Assembly (NCBI GenBank): GCA_013698525.1
Contig: JACCSM010000588.1
Location: 1-7,637, forward strand
Reading direction: 5' to 3'
Length of the DNA stretch: 7,637 nucleotides
Source: Rubrobacteraceae bacterium
GTDB lineage: Bacteria > Actinomycetota > Rubrobacteria > Rubrobacterales > Rubrobacteraceae
Each line of letters opens with the position of its first letter. Within the stretch, counting starts at the first letter, position 1. This document shows positions 1-6,386 of the stretch, piece by piece. The notes beneath the pieces were generated by a model, which saw only the letters and a list, made by a program, of their open reading frames with translations, ran no database searches and was not told the DNA's origin. The position numbers were made by a program, and so were the translations under genes.

Positions 1-838
1 CTTTCAGGCCGACGATGACGTCTCCCGGTCTCACGCCGGCCCTCTCGGCCGGGCTGTTCGGGGCGATGTTCCTCACGCCGGCGCCGCCTTCGAACTCGCC
101 GCGCGCCTGACGGCTCTCAACCACCACCCCGAGGTAGGCGCGGCGCACCCGCCCCTCCGTTACGAGCGTGAATACCACGCGGCGGAACGTGCCCGAGACG
201 GGGACGGCGAAGCCTATACCCTGCGCGCCGCCGATGATGGCCGTGTTGATGCCAACGACCCTTGCTGAAGCGTCGGCCAGCGGGCCGCCCGAGTTGCCGG
301 GGTTGATCGCCGCGTCGGTCTGGATCACATTCTCTATTAGCCGGCCGCTCTCGCCCCTTATAGAACGCCCGAGGGCGCTGACAACCCCCGCCGTGACGCT
401 CCGCTGGAAGCCAAGGGGGTTCCCGATGGCGACGACGAGCTGGCCGACTACGAGATCCCCCGCGTCGCCCAGCGCGGCGACCGTCGGCTCCTCCTCGGTG
501 TCGAAGCGGACGACGGCGAGATCGCTCGGCGGATCGTCGCCGAGCACCTCTGCCGGCACGGATGACCCGTCCGAGAGTGTGACGTGGATATCTCCTCCGG
601 GGTTGTCTGCCCTGCGGCTGCGCAGGCCGCGCACGACGTGGCTGTTGGTTATGGCGGTGGCCGAGTCGCCTTCGATGCCGACTATCACCCCGCTCCCGCC
701 GCCGCGTCCGTCGGACAGGCCGACCGAGATCACAGCTGGCTCCAGTCTCTCCGTGACGTCCCGTACCGCCCGCGAGTAGGCGTCGAGCTCCGCGTCCTCG
801 AGCCGCGAACTCGCCGAGAGGTTCTCGAAGATCTTCAT
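1..838 (-). CDS. HtrA-like trypsin-family serine protease with PDZ domain, 3' end cut by window
   Basis: HtrA/DegP-type proteases cleave damaged or regulatory proteins; the PDZ domain binds substrate C-termini. The minus strand reads open for 279 codons from ATG at 838 to the window edge. The triad is visible: His67 in TNSHVV, Asp106 in SDLAVVR and Ser183 in GNSGGP. Other trypsin-fold landmarks are VAIGNPLGF (about 136-144), QTDAAINPGNSGGPL (173-187) and GIGFAVP (207-213). The PDZ domain begins near residue 235 (AYLGV) and is truncated after GVRPGDVIVGLK. An in-frame TAG (844-842) lies two codons upstream of the ATG, so no longer N-terminus is possible. The first 40 residues are polar (MKIFENLSASSRLEDAELDA), with no signal peptide or membrane helix, whereas most HtrA proteins are secreted or anchored. 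It may therefore act in the cytoplasm. There is no Shine-Dalgarno before the ATG; a -10-like box suggests leaderless translation. Family is secure; substrate unknown. Confidence 0.93.
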   Translation of the reverse strand, partial: MKIFENLSASSRLEDAELDAYSRAVRDVTERLEPAVISVGLSDGRGGGSGVIVGIEGDSATAITNSHVVRGLRSRRADNPGGDIHVTLSDGSSVPAEVLGDDPPSDLAVVRFDTEEEPTVAALGDAGDLVVGQLVVAIGNPLGFQRSVTAGVVSALGRSIRGESGRLIENVIQTDAAINPGNSGGPLADASARVVGINTAIIGGAQGIGFAVPVSGTFRRVVFTLVTEGRVRRAYLGVVVESRQARGEFEGGAGVRNIAPNSPAERAGVRPGDVIVGLK

Positions 839-844
839 CCGCTA

Positions 845-850
845 TTTGTA
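845..850 (-). promoter_or_regulatory. Candidate -10 box (TACAAA) for the protease gene, leaderless layout
   Basis: On the minus strand TACAAA lies at -12 to -7 relative to the A of the ATG at 838, so transcription could start at or next to the start codon. It matches TATAAT at four of six positions. No convincing -35 hexamer is seen about 17 nt upstream, and no ribosome binding site precedes the ATG. The main support is that two plus-strand candidate starts show the same geometry. Confidence 0.4.
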
Positions 851-926
851 CCGCACCGCAGGGGCGCCGCCACCCGGAAGAACGGCCAGGTATCGCAGGT
901 CTCGGGTGAGAGTGGAGAGAGTGTGC

Positions 927-932
927 TAGCTT
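927..932 (+). promoter_or_regulatory. Candidate extended -10 box (TGC-TAGCTT)
   Basis: TAGCTT fits the actinobacterial TAnnnT form of the -10 hexamer and is preceded by TGC (924-926), the extended -10 element. It lies exactly at -12 to -7 relative to the ATG at 939, predicting a leaderless transcript that starts with the small ORF 939-995 and continues into the membrane-protein gene. No clear -35 box is visible. With the minus-strand box at 845-850 it makes 839-938 a divergent promoter region. Confidence 0.42.
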
Positions 933-938
933 TCGCCG

Positions 939-995
939 ATGGACACGTCCCAGTCCCGCGCGTCATGCTCAAACGCGGTTCCCGGGCATAGGTGA
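939..995 (+). CDS. Possible 18-residue leaderless leader peptide (uORF) overlapping the next gene
   Basis: ATG at 939 opens an 18-codon frame, MDTSQSRASCSNAVPGHR, ending in TGA at 993-995. That stop overlaps the GTG start of the membrane-protein gene (992-994) as GTGA, a typical termination-reinitiation junction. The downstream GTG has no Shine-Dalgarno, so translation of this ORF could deliver ribosomes to it. The candidate -10 box at 927-932 makes the ATG the likely first transcribed codon. Four serines and one cysteine are noted, but no run of a single amino acid points to a specific attenuation signal. It is too short to judge by codon use, and the overlap could be chance. Expression is an inference. 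Confidence 0.4.
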   Translation: MDTSQSRASCSNAVPGHR

Positions 996-3199
996 AGGCT
1001 CGGCCTTCCCGTGGATCGTCGCGATGGAGTAGCGGCTTGCCTCGTCTGAGATCTCCGGATGCGCTCGTTTTGCTCTCGTGCACGGCGGCGGTGATCCTGC
1101 TCCTGCCCCTGAGGGGCCTCTCAGGAGCCTTCCCTCCCGTCGCGTTCGCCGCCACTATGATCCTCTTTATGGCGCCAGGGCTGCTCCTGTCGCACTGGCT
1201 CCTCAGGGACGACCTGTCGGGACTCGCCCTGGTTCCCGTGGGGTTCGCGATCAGCACCGGCGTCTTCGGGCTCCTGGGTGTGCCGGCCCTCGTCCTGCAC
1301 CTAAGCACCGCGGACTACCTCCTGGCCGCGGGGACGTTGCTCGCCGCCTTTCTCACTGTGGCGGCCTGGAGGACCCTGCGCGTGAAGGCGCCCGCGGTGG
1401 AGTCCTCTCCCGAACAGGACGCTCCTTACGGTCCTCCGGCGGGATGGTTGTGGGCGCCATTCGCGTTGCTCTGCGGGGTTCTGGCCTTCGTGGGGATCAG
1501 GAGGGTGCCTAGCAGCTACGATGACATATGGGTCTACCTGTCGTGGGTGAAGGACTTCGCGAACTCCGAGAGGCTCGCTTTGCTTGACCCTTACTTCGGC
1601 GAGAGGATCGCCGAGTTCTCGCGCGCGAAGGTTAACGGATGGTTGCTCGAGCAGGCAGCCCTCTCCCGTGCCTCCGGCCTTGACACGATCGAACTTGTGC
1701 TCAGATACCTGACACCAACGCTCATTGTTGTGGCCTTGTTGATGGTCTACGCCCTGGCCCTTACCGTCTCGAAGAGCGAGCGGGCCGCGGTTCTCATCGC
1801 CTCTGTCTACGCCCTTTTTCACATCATCTTCATCCAGCCTTCTGTGCACAACGTCGGGGTCGAGTTGGCAGCCCGTATCTCGGAGGACAAGTACGCCGCA
1901 AGGTTCCTGATCCTGCCCGTTACGCTGCTCTTCGCCGTGCTGTTCGTGGAGAGCAGGAGATGGAGGCATCTCGGCCTCTTTACGTTCTTCTGCTGGGCTG
2001 CGGTGGCAGTGCACCCTTCTGTACTGCCGGCCATCGGGCTGTGCATGTTCGGCTTCGGGGTGGCGCACGTGGGTGCCAACCCGCGCCTTGGGTCGGCATG
2101 GACGGGGATGGTAGCCTTCGCTCTCGGGATGTGGAGCGTGGTCCTCGGGCCGATCATACTCTTGCTGTTCACGGGCAGGTCTCCGGAGGCCGTGCTGTTC
2201 TCCGCTGATATCAACGCAACGCCACCGAAAGTGCTCGAATACACGGTCTTCATAACGGAGAGCTGGAGGCACATCTACGAGCTCGGCGAAGGCTACTACA
2301 TCATGCACCCCTGGCTGCTACTCAACCCCGTGATACTTGGTGCTTACGTGTTCGGCGTTCCTTTCTTGCTGTGGCGCGTGAGAACGAGCGTGGCCGCCCA
2401 ACTCCTCCTCGGGGGCCTCGGCGTCGTAACCGTGGCCGTCTACGTCCCCCCTGTCGCCACGTTTATAGGGAATGATCTCATCGTCCCTGGACTCCTCTGG
2501 CGGCTTGCGTGGCCCATACCGCTGCTCGCCATGATCACCGTCGGCTGGATGTTGTGGGAGGCGTTGGGCTACGCCGAGATGCGCTTGCGAGGATTCGGGA
2601 TCGGGTACAGCGTTACCAGGGTCCTGCCATTGGCGCTGGTGGCCCTCTTGACGGCGGCCGCCGCACCGCCTTCTGTGGAGAAGGCCGTGGGACTGTATCG
2701 CAACTTCGACGTCGCCCGAACGTCCGATTACGATCCGGATCCCATCTATCCCTGGATCAGGGACAACATAAGAGACCCTGGCGTATTGCTCGCGCGCGAC
2801 AGCGCGAACAACGCCGTCCCCGCTTACTCGGCCTCGTTGAACGTGGTGAGCCAGAGGGGCGAGGGCATGATAAGAGACCGCGATGAACTGGAGAAGCTGG
2901 CCGGGTCCCACATCAACATCCCCCAACGCTACCTCGACGTACACGACTTCTTCTTCGGACCCATCCTGGACAGAGAGGCTTACGACATACTGCGCCGCTA
3001 CCACGCAGATTACCTGATGGTCTACGCGGGCAGACCGCTCGACGAGCGGCTGAAGACCCTGCCAGGCTTCTCCCCAGTAAACGATGCCCCTAGAGAGAAA
3101 TACAGCCTCTATGCAGTTGACCTCCGGGAGCTCGGTGAGCCGGCCCACGGTCCTGAGCGACCTCGCGAGACCGCCCCGCCTGCACCCGAGCAATCTTGA
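992..3199 (+). CDS. Polytopic membrane protein with C-terminal soluble domain, probable GT-C-type glycosyltransferase
   Basis: A 735-residue protein with roughly 12 to 14 hydrophobic segments between about residues 24 and 558 (for example 24-40, 48-70, 78-103, 107-126, 151-169, 236-258, 264-283, 302-319, 326-360, 369-394, 440-460, 468-490, 505-524, 541-558). A soluble domain of about 175 residues follows. The large loop 170-235 carries an Asp pair (SSYDDIW, D177-D178), and a second acidic motif SEDKYAARF lies at 297-305. GT-C glycosyltransferases, which use polyprenyl-phosphate sugars outside the membrane, share this plan: many helices, an acidic pair in an early external loop and a C-terminal extracytoplasmic domain. 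I cannot name a family. GTG at 992 is the first in-frame start, directly after an in-frame TAG (989-991). It lacks a ribosome binding site but overlaps the stop of a small upstream ORF. murT follows after 81 nt, hinting at an envelope role. A transporter or polymer ligase is possible. Confidence 0.75.
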   Translation: MKARPSRGSSRWSSGLPRLRSPDALVLLSCTAAVILLLPLRGLSGAFPPVAFAATMILFMAPGLLLSHWLLRDDLSGLALVPVGFAISTGVFGLLGVPALVLHLSTADYLLAAGTLLAAFLTVAAWRTLRVKAPAVESSPEQDAPYGPPAGWLWAPFALLCGVLAFVGIRRVPSSYDDIWVYLSWVKDFANSERLALLDPYFGERIAEFSRAKVNGWLLEQAALSRASGLDTIELVLRYLTPTLIVVALLMVYALALTVSKSERAAVLIASVYALFHIIFIQPSVHNVGVELAARISEDKYAARFLILPVTLLFAVLFVESRRWRHLGLFTFFCWAAVAVHPSVLPAIGLCMFGFGVAHVGANPRLGSAWTGMVAFALGMWSVVLGPIILLLFTGRSPEAVLFSADINATPPKVLEYTVFITESWRHIYELGEGYYIMHPWLLLNPVILGAYVFGVPFLLWRVRTSVAAQLLLGGLGVVTVAVYVPPVATFIGNDLIVPGLLWRLAWPIPLLAMITVGWMLWEALGYAEMRLRGFGIGYSVTRVLPLALVALLTAAAAPPSVEKAVGLYRNFDVARTSDYDPDPIYPWIRDNIRDPGVLLARDSANNAVPAYSASLNVVSQRGEGMIRDRDELEKLAGSHINIPQRYLDVHDFFFGPILDREAYDILRRYHADYLMVYAGRPLDERLKTLPGFSPVNDAPREKYSLYAVDLRELGEPAHGPERPRETAPPAPEQS

Positions 3200-3268
3200 G
3201 GAACCCCGGCTCCAGTAGGAGCGGAGAGTCGATAGAGAGGTCCTCCCGCAAGATCCCACCCAGAACCA

Positions 3269-3274
3269 TATAAT
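3269..3274 (+). promoter_or_regulatory. Perfect TATAAT -10 box upstream of murT, leaderless layout
   Basis: A consensus TATAAT lies six bases before the GTG of murT, at exactly -12 to -7 if the G of GTG is +1. There is no Shine-Dalgarno before this GTG, as expected for a leaderless mRNA. No good -35 hexamer is found 16-18 nt upstream (around 3245-3252). A perfect TATAAT is uncommon by chance in DNA this GC-rich. It gives murT its own promoter, separate from the membrane-protein gene. Confidence 0.6.
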
Positions 3275-3280
3275 CACGCT

Positions 3281-4693
3281 GTGAGCCCTCTACCCGACCC
3301 ACGTCTCTTCGCCGCGATACTGGCCGCCAGGTCGGCGCGGTTCGCGAGCAGGAAGCTGAAGACAGGAGGGGGCTCGACGGTACCAGGGCTCGTGGCGCGC
3401 AGGGTAGATCCGAAGGTATTGACGAAGCTCTCGCGGCGGCTGCGTCTCGGGTCAGCGGCGATCACCGGCACCAACGGCAAGACGACAACGACCAGGATGG
3501 TCTCCAAGATTCTCCAGGCCGCCGGTATCCGTGCCGTGAACAATTCGACGGGGGCGAACCTGGTTACCGGCGTGACCGCGGCCCTCGTCTCGGACTCAGG
3601 ACTGGCCGGGGGGCCTCTCTCGGACATGGGGCTCTTCGAGGTGGACGAGGCTAGCGTACCTAAGGTGGCCGCAGAGACGGAGATCGAGATCCTCGCGGTT
3701 CTGAACCTGTTCAGGGACCAACTCGACCGCTACGGGGAACTTGCCTACACCGGCAAGGTCATAGCCTCGGCCTTCGGGGACCTGCCGCAGGGCGGCGCGG
3801 TGGTCCTGAACGCTGACGACCCCCTAGTCGCGAGCCTCGGACGGTCTGCCAGGAGACCCGTCTTCTACGGTGTGGATGAGCCCACTCTGGACACGGGGCG
3901 TCTGCAGCACGTCGCCGACTCGAAGGACTGCCCCGTGTGCGGAACCGCCCTCGTCTACGAAACCGTGTACATGGGGCACGTCGGTGTCTACGACTGCCGC
4001 CACTGCGACTTCTCGCGGCCCGCACCAGAGTACCGCGTGAGCAGGGTGCGGCTCGAAGGAGCCAAGGGGTCAGAGTTCCTGCTCTCGACCCCGAAGGGCG
4101 AGGCGGACGTGAAGATAGGGCTCCCTGGTCTCTACAACGTCTACAACGCTCTCGCTGCGGCTGCGGTGGCCGGGGAGGCCGGGGTCAGGCTCGCGGAGAT
4201 CTCGCGCGGTCTCGGGGAGTTCGGGGGGGCTTTCGGGAGGGTCGAACGGGTAAAGGCTGGAGACAGAGAAGCTTTCCTGCTGCTCATCAAGAACCCTGTG
4301 GGGTTCAATGAGATCCTGCGCACCTTCGTCACGGGCGCCGAAGCTCGCAACGTCCTGATCGCCATAAACGACAACGACGCCGACGGGAGGGACGTCTCGT
4401 GGCTCTGGGACGTGGACTTCGAGATGCTCGCCGATGCGAGGGAGGAGGGCAAGACGGATGCCGCCCCATTCACCGTGAGCGGCATCAGGGCCGAAGATAT
4501 GGCCGTGCGACTCAAGTACGCAGAGCTTCCCGTTGGCCCCGTCATCCCCGACCGCGAGAAGGCCATAAAGTCTGCGCTCGCTGCGACACCGCCGGGCGAG
4601 ACGCTCCACGTGTTGCCCACGTACACGGCAATGCTGGAGATCCGGCATACTCTGAGCGAGATGGGCTACACGCATCCGTTTTGGGAAGATTAG
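3281..4693 (+). CDS. murT: MurT, lipid II isoglutaminyl synthase, Mur ligase-like subunit
   Basis: MurT with GatD amidates the alpha-carboxyl of D-Glu in the lipid II stem peptide, giving D-isoglutamine; MurT binds ATP and lipid II in the cytoplasm and activates the carboxylate. The 470-residue product has the family layout. The Mur ligase P-loop GTNGKTTTT is at 63-71. The central domain carries FEVDEAS (119-125), LNLFRDQLDRYGE (141-153) and LNADDP (176-181). A four-cysteine zinc-ribbon insert typical of MurT uses C217, C220, C239 and C242. NVYNALAAAA (286-295) leads to the C-terminal DUF1727 domain, with the conserved DNDADGRDVSWLW stretch (364-376) and a typical YTAMLEIR...FWE ending. In characterised MurT a C-terminal-domain aspartate completes the GatD triad; I expect it in that DND..DGRD region, but exact equivalence needs an alignment. 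The GTG start has no ribosome binding site, only a TATAAT at -12. The stop codon overlaps the first bases of a repeat element. Confidence 0.95.
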   Translation: MSPLPDPRLFAAILAARSARFASRKLKTGGGSTVPGLVARRVDPKVLTKLSRRLRLGSAAITGTNGKTTTTRMVSKILQAAGIRAVNNSTGANLVTGVTAALVSDSGLAGGPLSDMGLFEVDEASVPKVAAETEIEILAVLNLFRDQLDRYGELAYTGKVIASAFGDLPQGGAVVLNADDPLVASLGRSARRPVFYGVDEPTLDTGRLQHVADSKDCPVCGTALVYETVYMGHVGVYDCRHCDFSRPAPEYRVSRVRLEGAKGSEFLLSTPKGEADVKIGLPGLYNVYNALAAAAVAGEAGVRLAEISRGLGEFGGAFGRVERVKAGDREAFLLLIKNPVGFNEILRTFVTGAEARNVLIAINDNDADGRDVSWLWDVDFEMLADAREEGKTDAAPFTVSGIRAEDMAVRLKYAELPVGPVIPDREKAIKSALAATPPGETLHVLPTYTAMLEIRHTLSEMGYTHPFWED

Positions 4694-4743
4694 CATTTCA
4701 GCAATTCAGCACGCTCTGGCCTGCGGCCTTCGCTTGTCAGCAC

Positions 4744-4758
4744 GCCGCCTGCGGCGGC
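4744..4758. other. GC-rich hairpin, possible weak terminator or REP stem after murT
   Basis: GCCGCC (4744-4749) pairs with GGCGGC (4753-4758) across a TGC loop, a six-pair all-GC stem. A smaller related hairpin, GGCC-TGC-GGCC, lies at 4718-4728. Neither is followed by a T-tract, so classical intrinsic termination is not supported. They may attenuate read-through from murT to gatD, stabilise mRNA ends, or simply be part of the repeat element. Confidence 0.4.
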
Positions 4759-4775
4759 TGGTCAGCACTTCAGCA
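4757..4775. repeat. Left arm of 19-bp perfect inverted repeat
   Basis: GCTGGTCAGCACTTCAGCA is the exact reverse complement of 4873-4891. The arms are 97 nt apart, so a transcript crossing the murT-gatD gap could fold into a long stem that closes just before the gatD ribosome binding site at 4915-4921. Confidence 0.8.
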
Positions 4776-4872
4776 GACGCGGAAGATGCGGCCAGCCGAC
4801 AAAGACGCTACCATCAGCCAGAACGGAATGGCATTTCACGTTAAGATCTCACCACACGAGAGCAAGCTGAAA

Positions 4873-4891
4873 TGCTGAAGTGCTGACCAGC
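4873..4891. repeat. Right arm of 19-bp perfect inverted repeat
   Basis: TGCTGAAGTGCTGACCAGC pairs without mismatch with 4757-4775. Its ends overlap the two GCTGAAATGCT copies (4866-4876 and 4890-4900), so alternative pairings with 4692-4702 are also possible. Confidence 0.8.
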
Positions 4892-4914
4892 TGAAATGCT
4901 TACAAGCCGACCGT

Positions 4915-4921
4915 AGGGAGG
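4915..4921 (+). promoter_or_regulatory. Strong ribosome binding site for gatD
   Basis: AGGGAGG sits five bases before the ATG at 4927 and fixes that start. It contrasts with murT, which has no Shine-Dalgarno, and means gatD can be translated independently even though it lies 233 nt behind murT. Confidence 0.85.
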
Positions 4922-4926
4922 CACAC

Positions 4927-5676
4927 ATGCTCACCATCCACCACCTTTACGCTGACATGATGAACCTCTACGGCGACAGGGGAAACGTCATCTCCATCAA
5001 GAAGCGCTGCCAGTGGCGCGGCATTCCCGTGGAGGTCATCGACGTTGGCCTCACAGAGAGGATACGACCGACCGGCTGCGACCTCTTCCTGTTCGGCGGC
5101 GGCCAGGACAGGGAGCAAGCCCTGCTCGCAGAAGACCTCTCGGGCTCCAAGGGCGCTGACCTTAGAGCTATCGTGGAGGACGGCGGCGTGGTCTTGGGGG
5201 TGTGCGGCGGCTACCAGCTCATGGGCCACTCCTATGAGACCCCTGAAGGCCAGAAGCTCCCTGGCGTCGGCATCTTTGACCTCCATACCGAGCCGAGGAG
5301 GCCGAAAGAAGAGCGATTGATCGGGAACGTGCTGGTCCGCGTCCGGGCTCCCGAGACCGGCGAGACGCGCGAGATAGTCGGCTTCGAGAACCACGGCGGA
5401 CGCACCTACCTCGGCGAAGACGTGAAACCGTTGGGCGAGGTAATTGTAGGTTACGGCAACAACGGTAAAGACGGCACCGAGGGAGCGAGAAGGCTGAACG
5501 CCTACGGTACCTATCTGCACGGTTCCTTGCTCCCGAAGAACCCCTGGCTCACAGACCAATTCATCCTCAACGCCCTACGCCGCACGGACGAGAGCTTCGA
5601 GCTCGAACCCCTGGACGATACGACGGAGGGTCGCGCTTTCTCGTCGGTGGCCGCCCGCGTGGCCGGCAGGCGGTAG
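4927..5676 (+). CDS. gatD: GatD, lipid II isoglutaminyl synthase, glutamine amidotransferase subunit
   Basis: GatD hydrolyses glutamine and passes ammonia to MurT for amidation of D-Glu in lipid II. The 249-residue product is a class I, CobB/CobQ-like glutamine amidotransferase of the usual GatD length. It opens with LTIHHLYADMMNLYGDRGN, the family signature. The nucleophile is Cys93 in GVCGGYQLMG (91-100), and the catalytic His is His198 in YGTYLHGSLLPKNP (193-206). These match the expected Cys94 and His189 of S. aureus GatD; the third triad residue comes from MurT. Other family stretches are LFLFGGGQDREQ (53-64) and FENHGGRTYLG (153-163). The start is set by a strong Shine-Dalgarno. murT and gatD are usually contiguous or overlapping, but here a repeat element separates them. 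The stop lies 2 nt from the stop of the convergent minus-strand gene, leaving no room for a terminator between them. Confidence 0.95.
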   Translation: MLTIHHLYADMMNLYGDRGNVISIKKRCQWRGIPVEVIDVGLTERIRPTGCDLFLFGGGQDREQALLAEDLSGSKGADLRAIVEDGGVVLGVCGGYQLMGHSYETPEGQKLPGVGIFDLHTEPRRPKEERLIGNVLVRVRAPETGETREIVGFENHGGRTYLGEDVKPLGEVIVGYGNNGKDGTEGARRLNAYGTYLHGSLLPKNPWLTDQFILNALRRTDESFELEPLDDTTEGRAFSSVAARVAGRR

Positions 5677-5678
5677 GG

Positions 5679-6386
5679 TTAGAAGCTCTCCACCGAGGGC
5701 CGCAGGTCCGACTCCAGCGTCCAGGCCGTGCGATCCTGCGAGTGGAGTTGCCAGTAGGTTTCGGCGATGGCGTCGGGGGAGAGCAGGGTATGCTCCTCAC
5801 GGCCAGGCATCATCTCACCGATCCTTGGTGTGTTTATCTGGCCGTCTATGATGACGTGCGAGACGTGTATCCCCTGCGGCCCGAACTCCCGTGCCATGGA
5901 CTGCGCCAGTGCCCTCAAGCCGAACTTGCCGACCGCCAGGGCCGAGAACCTGGCCTTGCCGCGCAGCGCCGCTGACGCGCCTGTAAGCAGGATGGTGCCG
6001 TGCCCCGCCTCGACCATGGCCGGTAGTACCTCACGCGCGGCGTAGAAGGCCCCTGCGCAGTTGGCCCGGAAGCACTCGTCGAACTTCGCGGGCGAAACCT
6101 CGAGAACACCGCCCATCTGGAACGCACCTGCGTTGTAGACGAAGACCTCGGGGTCGCCGAGTTCGTTGCGTACCCGCTCGAATGATGCTGCGACCGAGTC
6201 GGGGTCTGTGGCGTCGGTGGGGATGGGTAGCGCCTCGCCTCCGACGGCCTCGATCTGCTCTCTCACCGCCGCTACGCTCTCCTCCCTGCGCGCCATGAGC
6301 GCCAAGGCGAAGCCTTCGGCGGCGAAGCGCCTGGCGATAGCCGCACCAAGCCCGGGGCCGACACCAAGGACCGCCGCCGCCTTCAT
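5679..6386 (-). CDS. SDR-fold oxidoreductase-like protein lacking the catalytic Tyr (SDR_c10-like)
   Basis: A 235-residue Rossmann-fold protein of the short-chain dehydrogenase/reductase superfamily. The cofactor loop reads GVGPGLG (8-14), an incomplete match to TGxxxGxG, and VYNAG (83-87) is the usual NAG motif. Ser138 lies in TGASAALRG. At the active site the YxxxK motif reads LAVGK: Leu150 stands where Tyr is expected, while Lys154 is kept. The region around it, KFGLRALAQSMAREFGPQGIHVSHVIIDG, resembles the subgroup called SDR_c10 in CDD, described as lacking the Tyr (usually Phe) but keeping the Lys. Dehydrogenase activity is therefore uncertain. I chose ATG at 6386: it overlaps the upstream stop as ATGA and has AAGGGAG six bases before it. 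A longer GTG start at 6413 would place that ribosome binding site inside the gene. Coupling to fuconate dehydratase suggests a linked role in sugar-acid breakdown. Confidence 0.9.
   Translation of the reverse strand: MKAAAVLGVGPGLGAAIARRFAAEGFALALMARREESVAAVREQIEAVGGEALPIPTDATDPDSVAASFERVRNELGDPEVFVYNAGAFQMGGVLEVSPAKFDECFRANCAGAFYAAREVLPAMVEAGHGTILLTGASAALRGKARFSALAVGKFGLRALAQSMAREFGPQGIHVSHVIIDGQINTPRIGEMMPGREEHTLLSPDAIAETYWQLHSQDRTAWTLESDLRPSVESF

Larger units (their letters stand above)
4692..4900. repeat. MITE/REP-like repeat element between murT and gatD
   Basis: This 209-bp stretch is bounded by an 11-bp perfect inverted repeat: AGCATTTCAGC at 4692-4702 and GCTGAAATGCT at 4890-4900, with another GCTGAAATGCT at 4866-4876. 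Nested inside is a 19-bp perfect inverted repeat (4757-4775 with 4873-4891). Short TTCAGCA/GTCAGCA heptamers recur on the left (4698, 4705, 4736, 4761, 4769) and in reverse on the right (4873, 4881). TCAGCACGC occurs at 4706 and 4737, each followed by a GCCTGCGGC core (4719-4727, 4747-4755). No transposase or credible ORF lies within. The left edge includes two bases of the murT stop codon. The central part (about 4776-4865) shows nothing recognisable. I read it as a small non-autonomous or REP/BIME-like intergenic element; copy number elsewhere in the genome is unknown. Confidence 0.7.

Noticed and set aside
871..908. CACCCG/CGGGTG inverted repeat in the divergent promoter region as an operator
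   Set aside because: Six-base arms 26 nt apart are expected by chance in GC-rich DNA.
168..991. Plus-strand open frames opposite the protease gene (168-779 and 584-991)
   Set aside because: The minus strand encodes a clear HtrA domain with intact triad across the first; the second is low-complexity shadow. Neither product shows a domain.
3209..3222. Hairpin GCTCC-AGTA-GGAGC after the membrane-protein gene
   Set aside because: Only five base pairs with no T-tract; too weak to call a terminator.
1301..3277. Long open frames on the minus strand (1301-2308 and 2318-3277)
   Set aside because: They are antisense to the 735-residue membrane protein, have compositions rich in Arg, His, Pro and Gly without recognisable motifs, and arise from the GC bias of the real gene.
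4692..4900. CRISPR array
   Set aside because: The repeats are heptamers and short inverted repeats with irregular spacing, with no regular 25-40 bp repeats, uniform spacers or cas genes.
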